The position numbers and the translations under genes were made by a program. Under the pieces are notes generated by a model. That model worked only from the letters and a program-made list of their open reading frames with translations. It searched no databases and was not told the origin of the DNA. Positions 45,997 to 56,448 of a stretch of 64,000 nt of DNA are shown piece after piece. This DNA is from Penicillium oxalicum (taxonomy: Eukaryota; Ascomycota; Eurotiomycetes; Eurotiales; Aspergillaceae), in contig NC_064653.1 in the NCBI RefSeq assembly GCF_001723175.1, forward strand, positions 1 through 64,000. The letters run 5' to 3'. Position 1 is the stretch's first letter. The number at the start of each line of letters is the position of its first letter.

Positions 45997-48396
45997 TCAA
46001 GACTGACGTCCCGCGCCAGTCGAGGCCCGAAGAACTTGAAGCTTTTGCATCTCCTCCTCGATCAACCACATACAGACCGACTGTACATCGGTACCAACGC
46101 GCCAGCTACCAAGAACCACCCCTTTTTGCTCGAGGACCTCACTTGCCTTTTCCCAACGACGCCGCCAGAGCTCTTCGCGCTTGTTGGGGAGGGGGTCCGA
46201 GGGACCGGTAGTCGAAGGGCGCCCGAGAGACTGCTGCGAAGGAGAGGTCCGAAGAGTGGACCCGGACGAGGTTGTCAGATTGAGCCGCTCGGTGGCGTAG
46301 TTGAGCGCAGCTTGGGCTGCCGCTCCGGCTGCCGCAGGGTACGACTGTTTAGTTGCCGGCGCAGGATGGCGCGGTGTGCTCGCCCCACTGGGTCCCGATC
46401 CGGTAGAAGACGACGCCGTGGTGGACCTTCGCGGTGGCGGGACCGGGGGTGGTCCCTTAGAACGATATGCGCCGTCGGAGGCGTTGCTATCCTTCATCGA
46501 TGACCCTGCACTGGAAGAACGTGGGTTTGAGGGAGATGTATCCAAATCGATGAGGGAATCTGACTTGGTCTGAGCGCGTCGAGGTGGCAAAGGAGGGACC
46601 GCCTTGCGACGAATTGCCCCTTGAGAAAAGGACTCTTCGGGATGAGGACTTGATCCAACAGCATCACTCACACCATGGACCGTTCGCAGAGAAGAGGGCT
46701 TTGCAGGCTTGCCAGGGGGTTGCCGCGGTTTAGTAGCATGAGGTATCCGGGGTGCAGGGTTCTTGTCTGGACACTCGTCATCTCGTAGATCTATCAGATC
46801 TTCGTAACCTGGATTCTCTCGATCGGCACACGGGGACGATGCAACGGTTCGGCGAGGGGGTAGAGTGGGTCGATTGGCAGCAGAGTCGGATTCATCAACG
46901 AGGGAAGGGGAGCTTTGACTGCGAATGGGGGTTTCCAGATGGCTGACGGATTTCTCAAAAAAGGCCTTCTTCTCTGGGGTGGTCACATCACGGATAAAGA
47001 TTCCTAGGATACGACCAGGGTTGGCAAGCACGACCTCTGTGTAAACTTCGAGATCCGCCTCGCCGCTGTCACCCACAAGGATAAATTTGCGCTCCGGGAA
47101 GTCTCGCAGAATCTGTTCCAGGGGGCCACGTTTTCTCTCTGCGGTAGGCTCAAAGATGCCCTGGAGCATGCCAGAGTACTGCTTCAGATGAAATGAACCA
47201 GGAGGCAACCCGACCTGTTTGAAATACCGTTCCAACAGAGGGTAAAGCTGCCAGGGCGCATTGGAGACGTAATGAATTTCCACGCCCTTTTGCGCGACCT
47301 GCGTGTACCAATCGCTGACACCATCAATGGTCAGCTCCGCCAATTCACGAACAAATGTGTTCCGGAAGATTTCCTTGGCACCACTGGTAATGGCAGAATG
47401 TTTCACTGTGTCGTCGATATCACTGATCAGGCTAATGCCCACGGGCTCAATGACGTCAATCGGTTTCGCGGCAGAGAGATCCTCCGACGCGAGCACTCGG
47501 ATGTGCGTCGGCACAAAGGGCATCTCAGCCCGTGTAATGAAATAGCCCGATTCATCGGTGAGAACGTTACGGGATTCACTTCGATCTTCGTTAAAGAAGA
47601 AGATGGTCACCGGCATGCCGGCCATGGGGTTCGTCAGGAAGGGACGGAGTCTCTCCATCAAATGAGCGTTCGCCATGGATATCTCATCCTTCGTCATAGC
47701 TGCCACTTGACTGATGGCCGCCCCAGTGCCGGTTCCAGCGCTCATGTTGGACCCACGGCGGTCGCTCACTGCGCTCTTCCAAGCTGGATCGGCATCCTTC
47801 TCGGCAGAATCAACGAGATGGCGCATCTCCTTATCCAAAAGTTCATCTTCACCCTTGCCATTCGGATTCCGCTCGGGAGACTCATCATTGGAGGACCCAG
47901 CTGGCGCCGGGATGCCGCTGAGCGATCTTGCTAATTTGATCATGATGCGATGCTTCCGACTCATTGGACCTCGACTGGGCGCATGAATCCAACCTCGCAC
48001 GTCGACCTCAACCACTGTCTCTTCTCGGATGGCATCCCCCCAACCGTCGTTGGCGACCCCCTTCTCGTCAGATCCACCCCGGTATTCATCGATCGTCTGG
48101 CTCCACGAATCTCGCCTGGACGGTGGACTGGTCTCGCGCGTGTGTTTGGCGCCCAGCTTTCTGGCATAACTTGGGAAAAGAACCATCTCCTCGTCCCCTG
48201 ACCGCGCAATCGCAACGTCGGGAAATGCGCCGGGGGTATCGTAGTAGTCCTCCTGGGAAACGCCCCTCTGTCCTGTCCACCGCGATGCATACGCTTGGCC
48301 GACTTCATTGGCGGCTTTGAGCCATTCGTAGGCCTTTTTACGACGACTGCCCGGGGCAGTGCCATCTCCGCCGCCCGGTCCCCACGTTGACCCCAT
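45997..48396 (-). CDS. App1-type phosphatidate phosphatase (DUF2183)
   Basis: Mg2+-dependent phosphatidate phosphatase associated with actin patches and endocytosis in yeast. One exon, 799 aa from the ATG at 48396. The catalytic HAD motif DIDDT is at about 326-330 within VGISLISDIDDTVKHSAI. It is followed by TFVRELAELTIDGVSDWY, VEIHYVSNAPWQLYP, SFHLKQYSGMLQGIFEP and KFILVGDSGEADLEVYTEV (HAD motif IV). The N-terminus has SRRKKAYEWLKAANEVGQAY and the conserved TPGAFPDVAIARSGDEEM. The C-terminal third is disordered with proline-rich SH3-ligand-like runs (PPVPPPRRSTT, KAVPPLPPRRAQT), fitting binding to actin-patch SH3 proteins. The same frame stays open for 177 codons upstream without an ATG. Confidence 0.92.
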   Translation of the reverse strand: MGSTWGPGGGDGTAPGSRRKKAYEWLKAANEVGQAYASRWTGQRGVSQEDYYDTPGAFPDVAIARSGDEEMVLFPSYARKLGAKHTRETSPPSRRDSWSQTIDEYRGGSDEKGVANDGWGDAIREETVVEVDVRGWIHAPSRGPMSRKHRIMIKLARSLSGIPAPAGSSNDESPERNPNGKGEDELLDKEMRHLVDSAEKDADPAWKSAVSDRRGSNMSAGTGTGAAISQVAAMTKDEISMANAHLMERLRPFLTNPMAGMPVTIFFFNEDRSESRNVLTDESGYFITRAEMPFVPTHIRVLASEDLSAAKPIDVIEPVGISLISDIDDTVKHSAITSGAKEIFRNTFVRELAELTIDGVSDWYTQVAQKGVEIHYVSNAPWQLYPLLERYFKQVGLPPGSFHLKQYSGMLQGIFEPTAERKRGPLEQILRDFPERKFILVGDSGEADLEVYTEVVLANPGRILGIFIRDVTTPEKKAFFEKSVSHLETPIRSQSSPSLVDESDSAANRPTLPPRRTVASSPCADRENPGYEDLIDLRDDECPDKNPAPRIPHATKPRQPPGKPAKPSSLRTVHGVSDAVGSSPHPEESFSQGAIRRKAVPPLPPRRAQTKSDSLIDLDTSPSNPRSSSAGSSMKDSNASDGAYRSKGPPPVPPPRRSTTASSSTGSGPSGASTPRHPAPATKQSYPAAAGAAAQAALNYATERLNLTTSSGSTLRTSPSQQSLGRPSTTGPSDPLPNKREELWRRRWEKASEVLEQKGVVLGSWRVGTDVQSVCMWLIEEEMQKLQVLRASTGAGRQS

Positions 48397-49544
48397 CGAA
48401 TCCGTCACCGCATCTTTTGCCCCGTCCGGGGTTCTGCCTTGGGTCGACAGCGAAGGATTGGCGGGAAAGGCTCTGGAGGTCGACGAGGCAGTAGCCTGAC
48501 TTCCTCTCAGCAGTCGTCGTCTAGAGCCGAGCAGAGAGGCAACAAATCCTCGACCAGGTGTTCGACCGCGTGTTGCAAGCCGCGCCTGCCGCTTAACGAT
48601 GGCACGGTATATGCGCGACTGGGCCCGATGTCGAAGTGCCGGTAAGGCTTCGTGTCGGAGATTCCAGAGCCGGTGTTTGGCACGGCGGGTTGCCTGCGGT
48701 CCTACGAGGATGCGCAGGAGAGACGAGAGGCGGCTGGGTCGACTAGGCGAGCGCCCAAAGGCTCCCCACTTAGCGAAGAAGGAGCTTGCGGCGGGGGGCC
48801 GTCTGAAGGAGAACAGCCTCGACCGTGCAACGGACCAACGGAAATACTGTTTAGGCGCCAGGGTTTCTTGTGAGCAATTAGCGCGGGGTGGATCGTGTCT
48901 GGCGTGCGACTTGACTACGGGTGAGGGTCAAGTGGAATCAAGGCGATGGGAGGACTCGAAGCAGGCTAGCTTGAACGATGACTTCCGTTGAGAAGAAAGA
49001 ACACAGGTAGGGCAAAGACTTTTGATAAGCTCCAACAGCATTTGGCACAAGCCCAGAGAGTCGCTGGGGGGACAAGAACTGATCCCTGCAGAAATGTCCG
49101 AATGATGGGATCGGCAGGCGGCCGCAGTGGGAAGTGGCCAGTCCAGTCCAAGTTGTTGAGTCGGTGCCGGTGCGGGGAGCGGAGCCCACTATGACGCCAG
49201 GCCGCCTTGGCCCTGTCGAAGTACTTGGGCACTCACAGCAGCCTTTGAAGGTATTCGAACTCACTCATAATCAGGTACATAAGATACCGGTCAGGGGCAT
49301 ATATCTTATCAAGTTAACTACGATGTTACCAGGTATTAGAGGAAGCCGGCACTGAATATTGCCTAGTAGGTACAAAGATCATTTGGATAGGAAAGAAGGG
49401 GATCTTTTACTTTCATGCGTCGGGAGGCATAGACCAAGTGCTCTACACCAATTGCAAACACGTTGTTCACCTGCGGTGCTATCAATGCATGATCATACCT
49501 TATACATATATCGTGCTTATAGTACAAATCTCTAAGTCGGCCCT
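48397..49544. other. Intergenic region between App1-type and UVDE genes
   Basis: About 1.15 kb. The left half is GC-rich and open in the App1 frame to a TGA at 48928-48930, without an ATG. The right half holds the UVDE terminator. No other feature is supported. Confidence 0.45.
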
Positions 49545-51748
49545 CTAGGCACTATCTTCGGTATAATTCACCTTTCTCGCTCGAACACTCCGCCGAGTGG
49601 TCGACAGCGGAGGGGTCTCGGCCTCCTCCAGATCTGCAGGAGGACTACTGAGATCCTCGGACTCAGGCGTAACCTCGATCTGCTCAGCTTTCCGCTTGGC
49701 GCGAGATTTACTTGACGGCGTGCGTCGCGTCGGCGTCTGGGCGGCTTTCTTCACCGGGGTTTCCATCTCCCTAGTTACCTCCGCAGCAGGACTGGCAGGC
49801 TCACTTTTCACCTTCTTGGGTGCAGGTCGTTTGGCAGGGCTACCATTTGCCTTGGGCTTGATCACTTTCTTGGCAGGGCGTAGCCACTCTTCCATTCCTC
49901 GAGGCCAATACACTCTTCGCTCTGGGCCGCCCATGCCGACCTCATCCTCAGGGACAGTGGGTGGTGGTGGCACGGATCCTTCAAGGTCGACGAAACCGCC
50001 ATTCTTCTTGGACTTGCGCGGAGGCTTAAAAGGCTTGTTCTCATCGGTTCGAATGTGGGGGATGAGGTCGTTGAATAGCTCAAACCCCGGCAGCTTGAAG
50101 TTTCGCATCAATTCAAAGACAGCTTGTTCCTTGTCTTTCGCTTCGATCATGAGATCCATGTTTGGATCACAGGGGGGAAGAGTGGCCACGCGGTCGCTAT
50201 GTTTGCGGCGCTGGCGAGGCGTGATAGCCGGAGAGGTCTGTTCAGAGTAATGCATCTTTTGAGTGATGTTCTTGCGAGACCAGGTCGCTGCAATCCGATC
50301 ATAGAGAGGCATGATGTCCTCGGTGCCCTCGCGAACCTCGTTCGCGTCGAAGAGAATATTGTGGTGGTGGAAATCGAGCACAAGAGGGATGTTGAGTTCC
50401 TCGCAGATCGGGAGAAGATCGTGAACAGTCCAGCTGACATCGTCATTCTCCAAGACCAGTCGATTCTTGATATCCTGTGACAAGATCGAGTAATTTTGAC
50501 GGAAGCGATCCAATGTCGCCGCCTTGTCGCCAAAAACGCCGCCCATGTGGAGGATCATCACCGCATCACGGTCCTGCTGGGGCGGCAGCTTCAGGAGCTG
50601 CAACAACTCGGAGTGGTATTCAAGATCTCGATACGAGCTCTCGACAACTTCCCGCTTGGGCGACCCGAGTTGCGTAAATTGGCCGGGGTGGACAGATACT
50701 CGGTGGCCCAATTCGGCGACCACTCGACCGGCCTCGGCGAGTACTTCGGAGGCAAATGGGGCTAATTTGTACCCATATTCTTTGTGACTCGCGAAGGGGA
50801 ACATTTCACTGCTGATCCGCATGAACTTGATGCCATATTTATCGTTCCAGCGGAAAATCTTGGCCAGGTCCCGCGCATTGGCCAAGCCCAATGCCTCGAC
50901 AAAGGCCTGACCACGCGCGACATCCGCAGGCTGATCGCGGTCGGGGCGGTTCTTGGTCGCGTGAGCGGGTTGGTCAGGATCCAGTAATGGATGGCGATTC
51001 TCCAGAATTGACGCGATGCGACAGGTGCGCGAGCAAAAGACGGGCGGGTTGGAGTATCGCAGATAAGTGTTCAAGCAGGCCTACGTTGACATGGTTCAGT
51101 TTCTATTTCTTAGGTACGTTGCTTCCCACCAAGTCATCGGAATCATCCAATTGCTTCATGGAACCGACACCGCTGGCGCATTGCAAGACATACATATCCG
51201 AGACGACCCTTCCAGGGTAAGGGAAGATAGCTGCTATTCACTGGAGGCGGTCGCCCTAAAGCTTCTTGGAGCTCCTGCGCATCGACGGGGATGTCTTCCT
51301 CTGATTCTGGATCAAGGGCAGTTTCCGCCCGGTCAGCGGATACAGAGATATCTCCATTCAAAACATCGACCGGTTTGGCTTTGGTGACCCTGGACATCAC
51401 TGCCATCACGACGGTCGCGCGGTTGGTACGACCGTCAATAGTGTGGTCAGAATGGTGAGAGAGTGTTCGCAAAGGCGATGCGACCAGTTGAGGGGAGTGT
51501 ATAGTAAAACGTGCTCGACCAGCGAGGCTATTCACAAAACCCAATGAAACTGGCAGTCGCCAAACCGGTTGAGCGCCATGACGACGATGGACCAGAACCA
51601 GGGCGGGTAGATTGACGCTCGCCGTGGTCATCGATCGATCGGAACGGATCCGCAACCTGGGGTGGCAAACCGTCCCTTGAGCAATTGCCAGGAAGCTCTC
51701 ATGTTGGAGATGCGACGCCCGTGATAGTCGCGCCAGAGATCTGAACAT
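49545..51748 (-). CDS. uve1: UV-damage endonuclease (UVDE/Uve1)
   Basis: Nicks DNA 5' of UV photoproducts in an alternative excision-repair route. Exons on the minus strand are 51748-51194 and 51080-49545 (113-nt phase-0 intron), giving 696 aa. The junction restores the family block GRLGYACLNTYLRYSNPPVF. The TIM-barrel metal sites include MRISSEMFPFASH, HRVSVHPGQFTQL, MILHMGGVFGDK, RLVLENDDVSWT, LVLDFHHHNI and KMHYSEQ. The C-terminal about 200 residues are basic and disordered (KKVIKPKANGSPAKRP, RTPSSKSRAKRKAEQ), probably a nuclear signal. The N-terminus MFRSLARLSRASHLQ is an amphipathic, Arg-rich presequence, so dual mitochondrial and nuclear targeting is likely. A later in-frame Met (MSRVTKAKPVD) could give a form without it. 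Confidence 0.92.
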
Positions 51749-53592
51749 CCAGTACTTAATTCTCTTGACCTTGTGCGAGTGTCTCGGTAGCGGCCAAGAG
51801 AGCTTGAGAGGGTTGGGGCTAAGATGATTTTTCGTAGTGAGAATTGGCAACGAAGAGTTCAGCCACAGCGGGAGGATGGACTACGCGCCTATCGCGAAGG
51901 CGCGGCGCGGGACGGATGGGTAGAGTCAAAACTGAGCAACTCGAACTACTTGCTCACTCGATCTTTGGAGGGGGTTTCAGTAATGAGTGCAAAGAGCTAA
52001 ACCTTGTTAAAGAAAAGAAACCAAGATTGCAGAGACACGAGCCCAGACGGTTGAATCAGACCTATGAGGAGTTAGGTAAGGATGTGGGCGCAGTCGTACC
52101 GTGGGCGTGTGGGTGGATTCAGGTGTTCTACCTTCAATCTTCAAGTTACCTGCATGTTGGATACTCGAGGGCTCAACAGCAGCACAATAATCTCAATAAT
52201 CTCTACACAGTATCTACTACATGTGTTTAATATTTGAAGACTTGGCCATTCTCAATCCACACGCCTCCATTGAGACTTATTTTGGGCTCTAGTGAGGTAG
52301 GAACTTGATACTCGCCACAGAAGACCAACATCTCCAATTCTCTACCAATCGCTTGGACGTCCTTTCAAGAGAAGGAACTTCCCAGCTACGACACAGAGCA
52401 ATACATAAATCACCTACATGCGCTTTTAAATAAACACAGACAATTACACTTGACCTTGATCATTTACCGCGGACTTCCCCTAAAAGAGAGGGTGGAATAC
52501 GTCGGTTTGAAGTTTGCGAGACTCAATTCCAACGCTTGGGAATGCCCAGCAAACGTCAACTGGTCGACTGTAGTCCTGAAGCTGCCTTGTACTTGAAGTG
52601 TACCTCGCCATCCTGATGAGGAGCCCTTTCTGAATGGGTACCTCAGGAGTTAATGAGCCTTACCTGGGAGTAGGCAATATCCCTGAATAAAGTGCACTGA
52701 ATTTTACCAACAGATTCACGGACTCGCGCCTAATGCCCATTCCTTTGGACACCAGCGGGTGCCAGTTCTTCATTCCTATAGTAAGAAAACTCCATCCGAA
52801 AATGGAAACATGCAAATCTAAACGGGACATTAGCGATACAATGTAGCTTTTAAAGCATAAGGAATTGGGTTAGAAGACAAAGTACAGACCATAACACACA
52901 GTAACAGCAGACACAGTAAGAGGATACCCATTCTTTTGCAGACCAAATCTCGCAGCTCAGCGGAGAAAAAGCGCACTTGACGGCTAGGGGCGAATCATGG
53001 ACCTAGCGGACTGTGTGCATAGTTGACACTTTCGCTCCCTTCCAAGAACTTGAAGGCAAGCCCCAGGCGAGGGATCATCCTCGCAACCCCTGGAACGAAA
53101 AACGCTCACTGTCAAATCACATGAGGCTAGTTCATCTCTCCCGCGCATTCAGGGGACTTTCCGTTTCTTCGGTTCTTACTTTATTGGCCTTTTTTTTGTT
53201 TTCTTCCGTCTGCAGGAGAGGCTTCAGTCCTGCAGGGCGCGAGGGTCAAGCGTGGGAAAGGGCGGACGCGCGTGCTTCACTGGACCATTGAGACTACTGG
53301 ATCAACGTGAGAAGAGACAGAGCAAAAAACCATCCTCTATCTAAATAATTTAATAGAGGATAATATATTTAACTAGGGCGTCGACACTAAATTAATAAGA
53401 AAGATTAGTTAGCTCTTAATTAAAATACTACTAGATAGTATAATAACCGTATTAAAAATATATAACGCTCTCCCCCTGAAGATTATCGGGTTCTTCACAG
53501 CGATCATCATTTGCCTTTGGCATGAAACATCCTCATCCTTGAATGGCTGATTTGCCTTGGGCTGCTCATTCTTCAGCAGACGCTCGCAGAAA
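51749..53592. other. Gene-poor region with AT-rich tract
   Basis: About 1.8 kb. A 128-codon frame at 51844-52230 has no recognisable motif. The right end (53330-53470) is strongly AT-rich and is listed separately. No transposon protein was seen. Confidence 0.45.
53332..53470. repeat. AT-rich tract with short palindrome
   Basis: The tract starts with a 9-bp perfect inverted repeat (ATCCTCTAT at 53332-53340, ATAGAGGAT at 53353-53361) and continues with TA-rich sequence to about 53466. Composition changes sharply on both sides. It may be a RIP-mutated element remnant next to the kinase 3' end. Confidence 0.55.
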
Positions 53593-55151
53593 TCAGGCGC
53601 TTCTTTGCGTTGGTTGAAGAAAAGGGTGCCCAGCCAGTTCGCCTGCCGTTTTTCTCGCATCTGGGTGCCAGACAAGCATTTCCTTAGCGAGGTCCAAAAA
53701 CGACTCCTTCTCCTCCCCCCCAAGGGATGAAGGTGCGTCACGTATTTTACGGTCAGGGATCAGGTCTTCGTAAAGGAAGCGACCTAAGATGGGTCGTGAG
53801 TCTAAGAATAATCCAATTGAGATAGGAACCCCAAATACCTTTTTCGTCAAAGAATGGCCCACAGAAGTACTCCTCCGCGGTCTCGCATATCCTGCCGTCT
53901 TCTCGTCTAACAGGTTTCGGCCAGGAGTACTCTTGCATATAACGGTACCTTTGTATGACCTCTGGAGGAGGTGGACCGAGTAAGGCTATCATTTCGGCAA
54001 TATGCAGTTTAGCATCATAGCGACCTTCTTGATCATAAATATGCAGGAATAGCTCTTTGCCTTCGATCATATCCCACAACTTATCGGGTATTAGTAGATG
54101 CAACAACTCTAGAGAATAACGTAACGCACCAGAACACCAAGATTCCAAATATCCGCAGGCATTTGCCATCCGTTACCTAGTATCACCTCTGGTGCCCGAT
54201 AGTGGTCTGGTTGAATAGGCCAAACGCCCCAGTCATCGTCTTCTTCGAGCCTGGTTGCCAAGCCAAAGTCGACTAGCTGTGGTATACTTCTCAGGCTTTT
54301 GAGCGGCCCGAAGTCATTACGGGATTGATACACTGGTCGTCCTATCGAATCAATCTTGAAAGCCATCGGTTTTGCAAGCTGAGAATCAATAAAATCAGCG
54401 AGCACGGTTGGGTCCTCGAATGAGACCATGATGTTCTCAAGCTTTATATCTAGACAGCCACTTGTGCTTAGTATTGCCGACGAGAATAAAGGCAGAAAAT
54501 AAACCTACCTGTATGAACTGTCCTGCATATTTTATGGAGATAATCAAGCCCCGTAAGAAGAGCACGAATGTATGTTTTAATAAGGGGCAGGGGCATCTTT
54601 CTGTCGTTAAAGCGCCGCTGATACATCGATAACGACTCCCTCATAGGCGGATACACAAGACATAGATAGTGACCTTCTGGGCATTTAACTTCAAAAGAGT
54701 CAAGTAATGTTCGGATAAGTGACCGCCCGCGATGTGATGGGTCTGCCGTGGAAATATGCTCTTCAACTTCGCGCTCGCGATCAGCGGAACTTGCATTATT
54801 ATTCACAATTTTCAGTGCCACGACGCTCTCTGGCTCTTCGACATATCTGTAAATTTGTTAGAGACGGGGAGAGCTTCGAACTGGGAGAAATTATTGAAGC
54901 TACCCTTTCAGATCACGCGCGAGCCATACTGTTGAAGACATGCCCCAGCCAACCTTGACCAAGGTTTGGTAACGATCGGCGAGTACCTCTCCAGGCTTCG
55001 CTGGGTAGAAGTGCTTGGAATTGTATACTGGCAAGATCTCTTCATCAACGAGTATGCCAGGTGGTAAAGGTGGCCCGGGAGAAGACATGGGAAACGGTTT
55101 CTTGCGAATGAAGGCAGAGAAACGAGGAATGAATGGCTTTATAGCGTTCAT
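53593..55151 (-). CDS. SRPK-like serine/threonine protein kinase
   Basis: Kinase of the SR-protein-kinase type, expanded and often accessory in Eurotiales. Exons on the minus strand are 55151-54904, 54846-54509, 54449-54130, 54079-53839 and 53783-53593 (introns 57, 59, 50 and 55 nt), giving 445 aa with consistent phases. The Gly-rich loop is VGWGMSSTVWLARD. The VAIK lysine is in VVALKIV. The catalytic loop is VHTDIKLENI (HTD replaces HRD, as is typical for SRPK). The Mg motif is QLVDFGLATRL. The APE region is YRAPEVILGNGW, and ADIWNLGVLLWDMIEG follows. The usual SRPK spacer insert between lobes is short. The gene sits beside an AT-rich tract, like the accessory members of this family. No substrate can be named. 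Confidence 0.9.
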
Positions 55152-55966
55152 TACAGAGTTACTTCCCGTAAGCCGACGGGAGAATGCGATGTCAGTAATG
55201 GTTGAAGAAGATCAAGGAGGAGCCTTGGCATGACTAGCAAACGTGATCACGTGGCACGATACGGAGTTCAGGTGAACGAAACAAGCTGTCAGCCAATGAG
55301 ATCATCAGACGCCTCCGATTCCGTGAAATCATATTGACCACACCTAAGAAGGTCTCTCTTGCTTCTGTACAGTCGTCCAACGGCGCGTAGGTAACCAATA
55401 ATGCTGCTTCTTCTTTTTGGGCATTGCTGCTGGTGTATACCGCTCATCAATGAGGCGCGCCTCGACCGAGGAGTAAGCGCCCGTTTGCAACGCAGACTGT
55501 TTCAACACCTAGCTGAGCCTCGGTCATAGCATGCAGAGTGTAAATGATATCCTATCGCTTTCTAGTTTTACCGGACGGCCGAGACCAGAAAACCACGAAG
55601 ATGGATGGGTGGGGACGGCGGCAATGGAACCCATGTAGTAGGTCAAGGGTTGTTGGTAGTAGAAACGCAAGAACAGCGGTAATTATGAGTCCCTATATCT
55701 AGTCCCAAAGATGCTGCGAGAGCGCGATACGCCTTGTTCTATTTGGTCGCCTCTCTGCTAATGAATTTGGGAGTGCTCTTTGTAACCGCGAGGAAAGACA
55801 GCTAGGGTGAATTATACACTCATTGATATCCTTCCTAATGAAGGTATAAAAGAGAGTTGTATGCCGTAGCTCACCAGGATTAGCACAGAATTATCAGAGC
55901 ACTTTCATACTCCAGAAAAAATTTTCATAATTGAACCACCTGCATTGTCTGCAAAAAGGGACAATC
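55152..55966. other. Intergenic region between kinase and small mitochondrial-type protein
   Basis: 815 bp between divergent starts. A GTGATCACGTGGCACG stretch (about 55241-55256) contains an E-box. Nothing else is supported. Confidence 0.45.
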
Positions 55967-56448
55967 ATGGCCTCGCGGGCATTTTCCAGCACTGCCAGAC
56001 AGTTGAAACAGCTTAACTGGACCCTTCAAGGAACAACCGTCGACGTCAGCTGGTTGATCCAGCAAGTTGAGCTTTCCATTGACGAAGTTCCTGGGCTGAG
56101 GGCTCGCGTTGTCAGCGCGCAGGTAGTGTAAGACACATGCATTACTCCTATTTGGATTGAAGGCTGAGTTCGGCTAAAGTGAATAGCGGAAACCCTCACC
56201 CCACGCCCAACCGCGACGACCCGTACCATGGATCCGTGGTTCTTCTGGATAAGGACGGTAAACGGGTTACGTCGGCGCATGCCTATCTCAACGGGTTTGT
56301 CAAGTTCTCCAAGGAGGCGACATTCAAGCCTGTGAAGCTTCCTCCAATGCCCGGGGCACCAGTCATTCCGCCGAAGGGAGTCGCGACTAGGAAGTCTGAT
56401 TCGACGCCTGTATCTAATCAGTCGACCTCCGAGAAGGGCAAGAAATGA
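55967..56448 (+). CDS. Small conserved-looking protein with mitochondrial-type N-terminus
   Basis: Exons 55967-56127 and 56187-56448 (59-nt intron GTAAGA...GAATAG) give 140 aa. The family is not recognised. The N-terminus MASRAFSSTARQLKQL is Arg/Ser-rich without acidic residues, as in mitochondrial presequences. The middle contains HPTPNRDDPYHGSVVLLDKD and AHAYLNGFVKFSKEATFK. The C-terminus is basic and Ser-rich (EKGKK). The splice pair was chosen because it alone keeps the second exon frame open from its first base. An alternative start 12 codons upstream (55931) would weaken the presequence. Confidence 0.6.

Noticed and set aside
48439..48991. Arg/Ser-rich plus-strand frames opposite the App1 upstream region
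   Set aside because: GC-rich antisense artefacts with skewed composition and no homologous motif.
51844..52230. 128-codon plus-strand frame upstream of UVDE
   Set aside because: No recognisable domain and it sits in the probable UVDE promoter.
53409..53741. Extension of the kinase tail into the AT-rich tract
   Set aside because: The frame differs from the spliced kinase frame, which ends cleanly at 53593; the extension is AT-rich filler.
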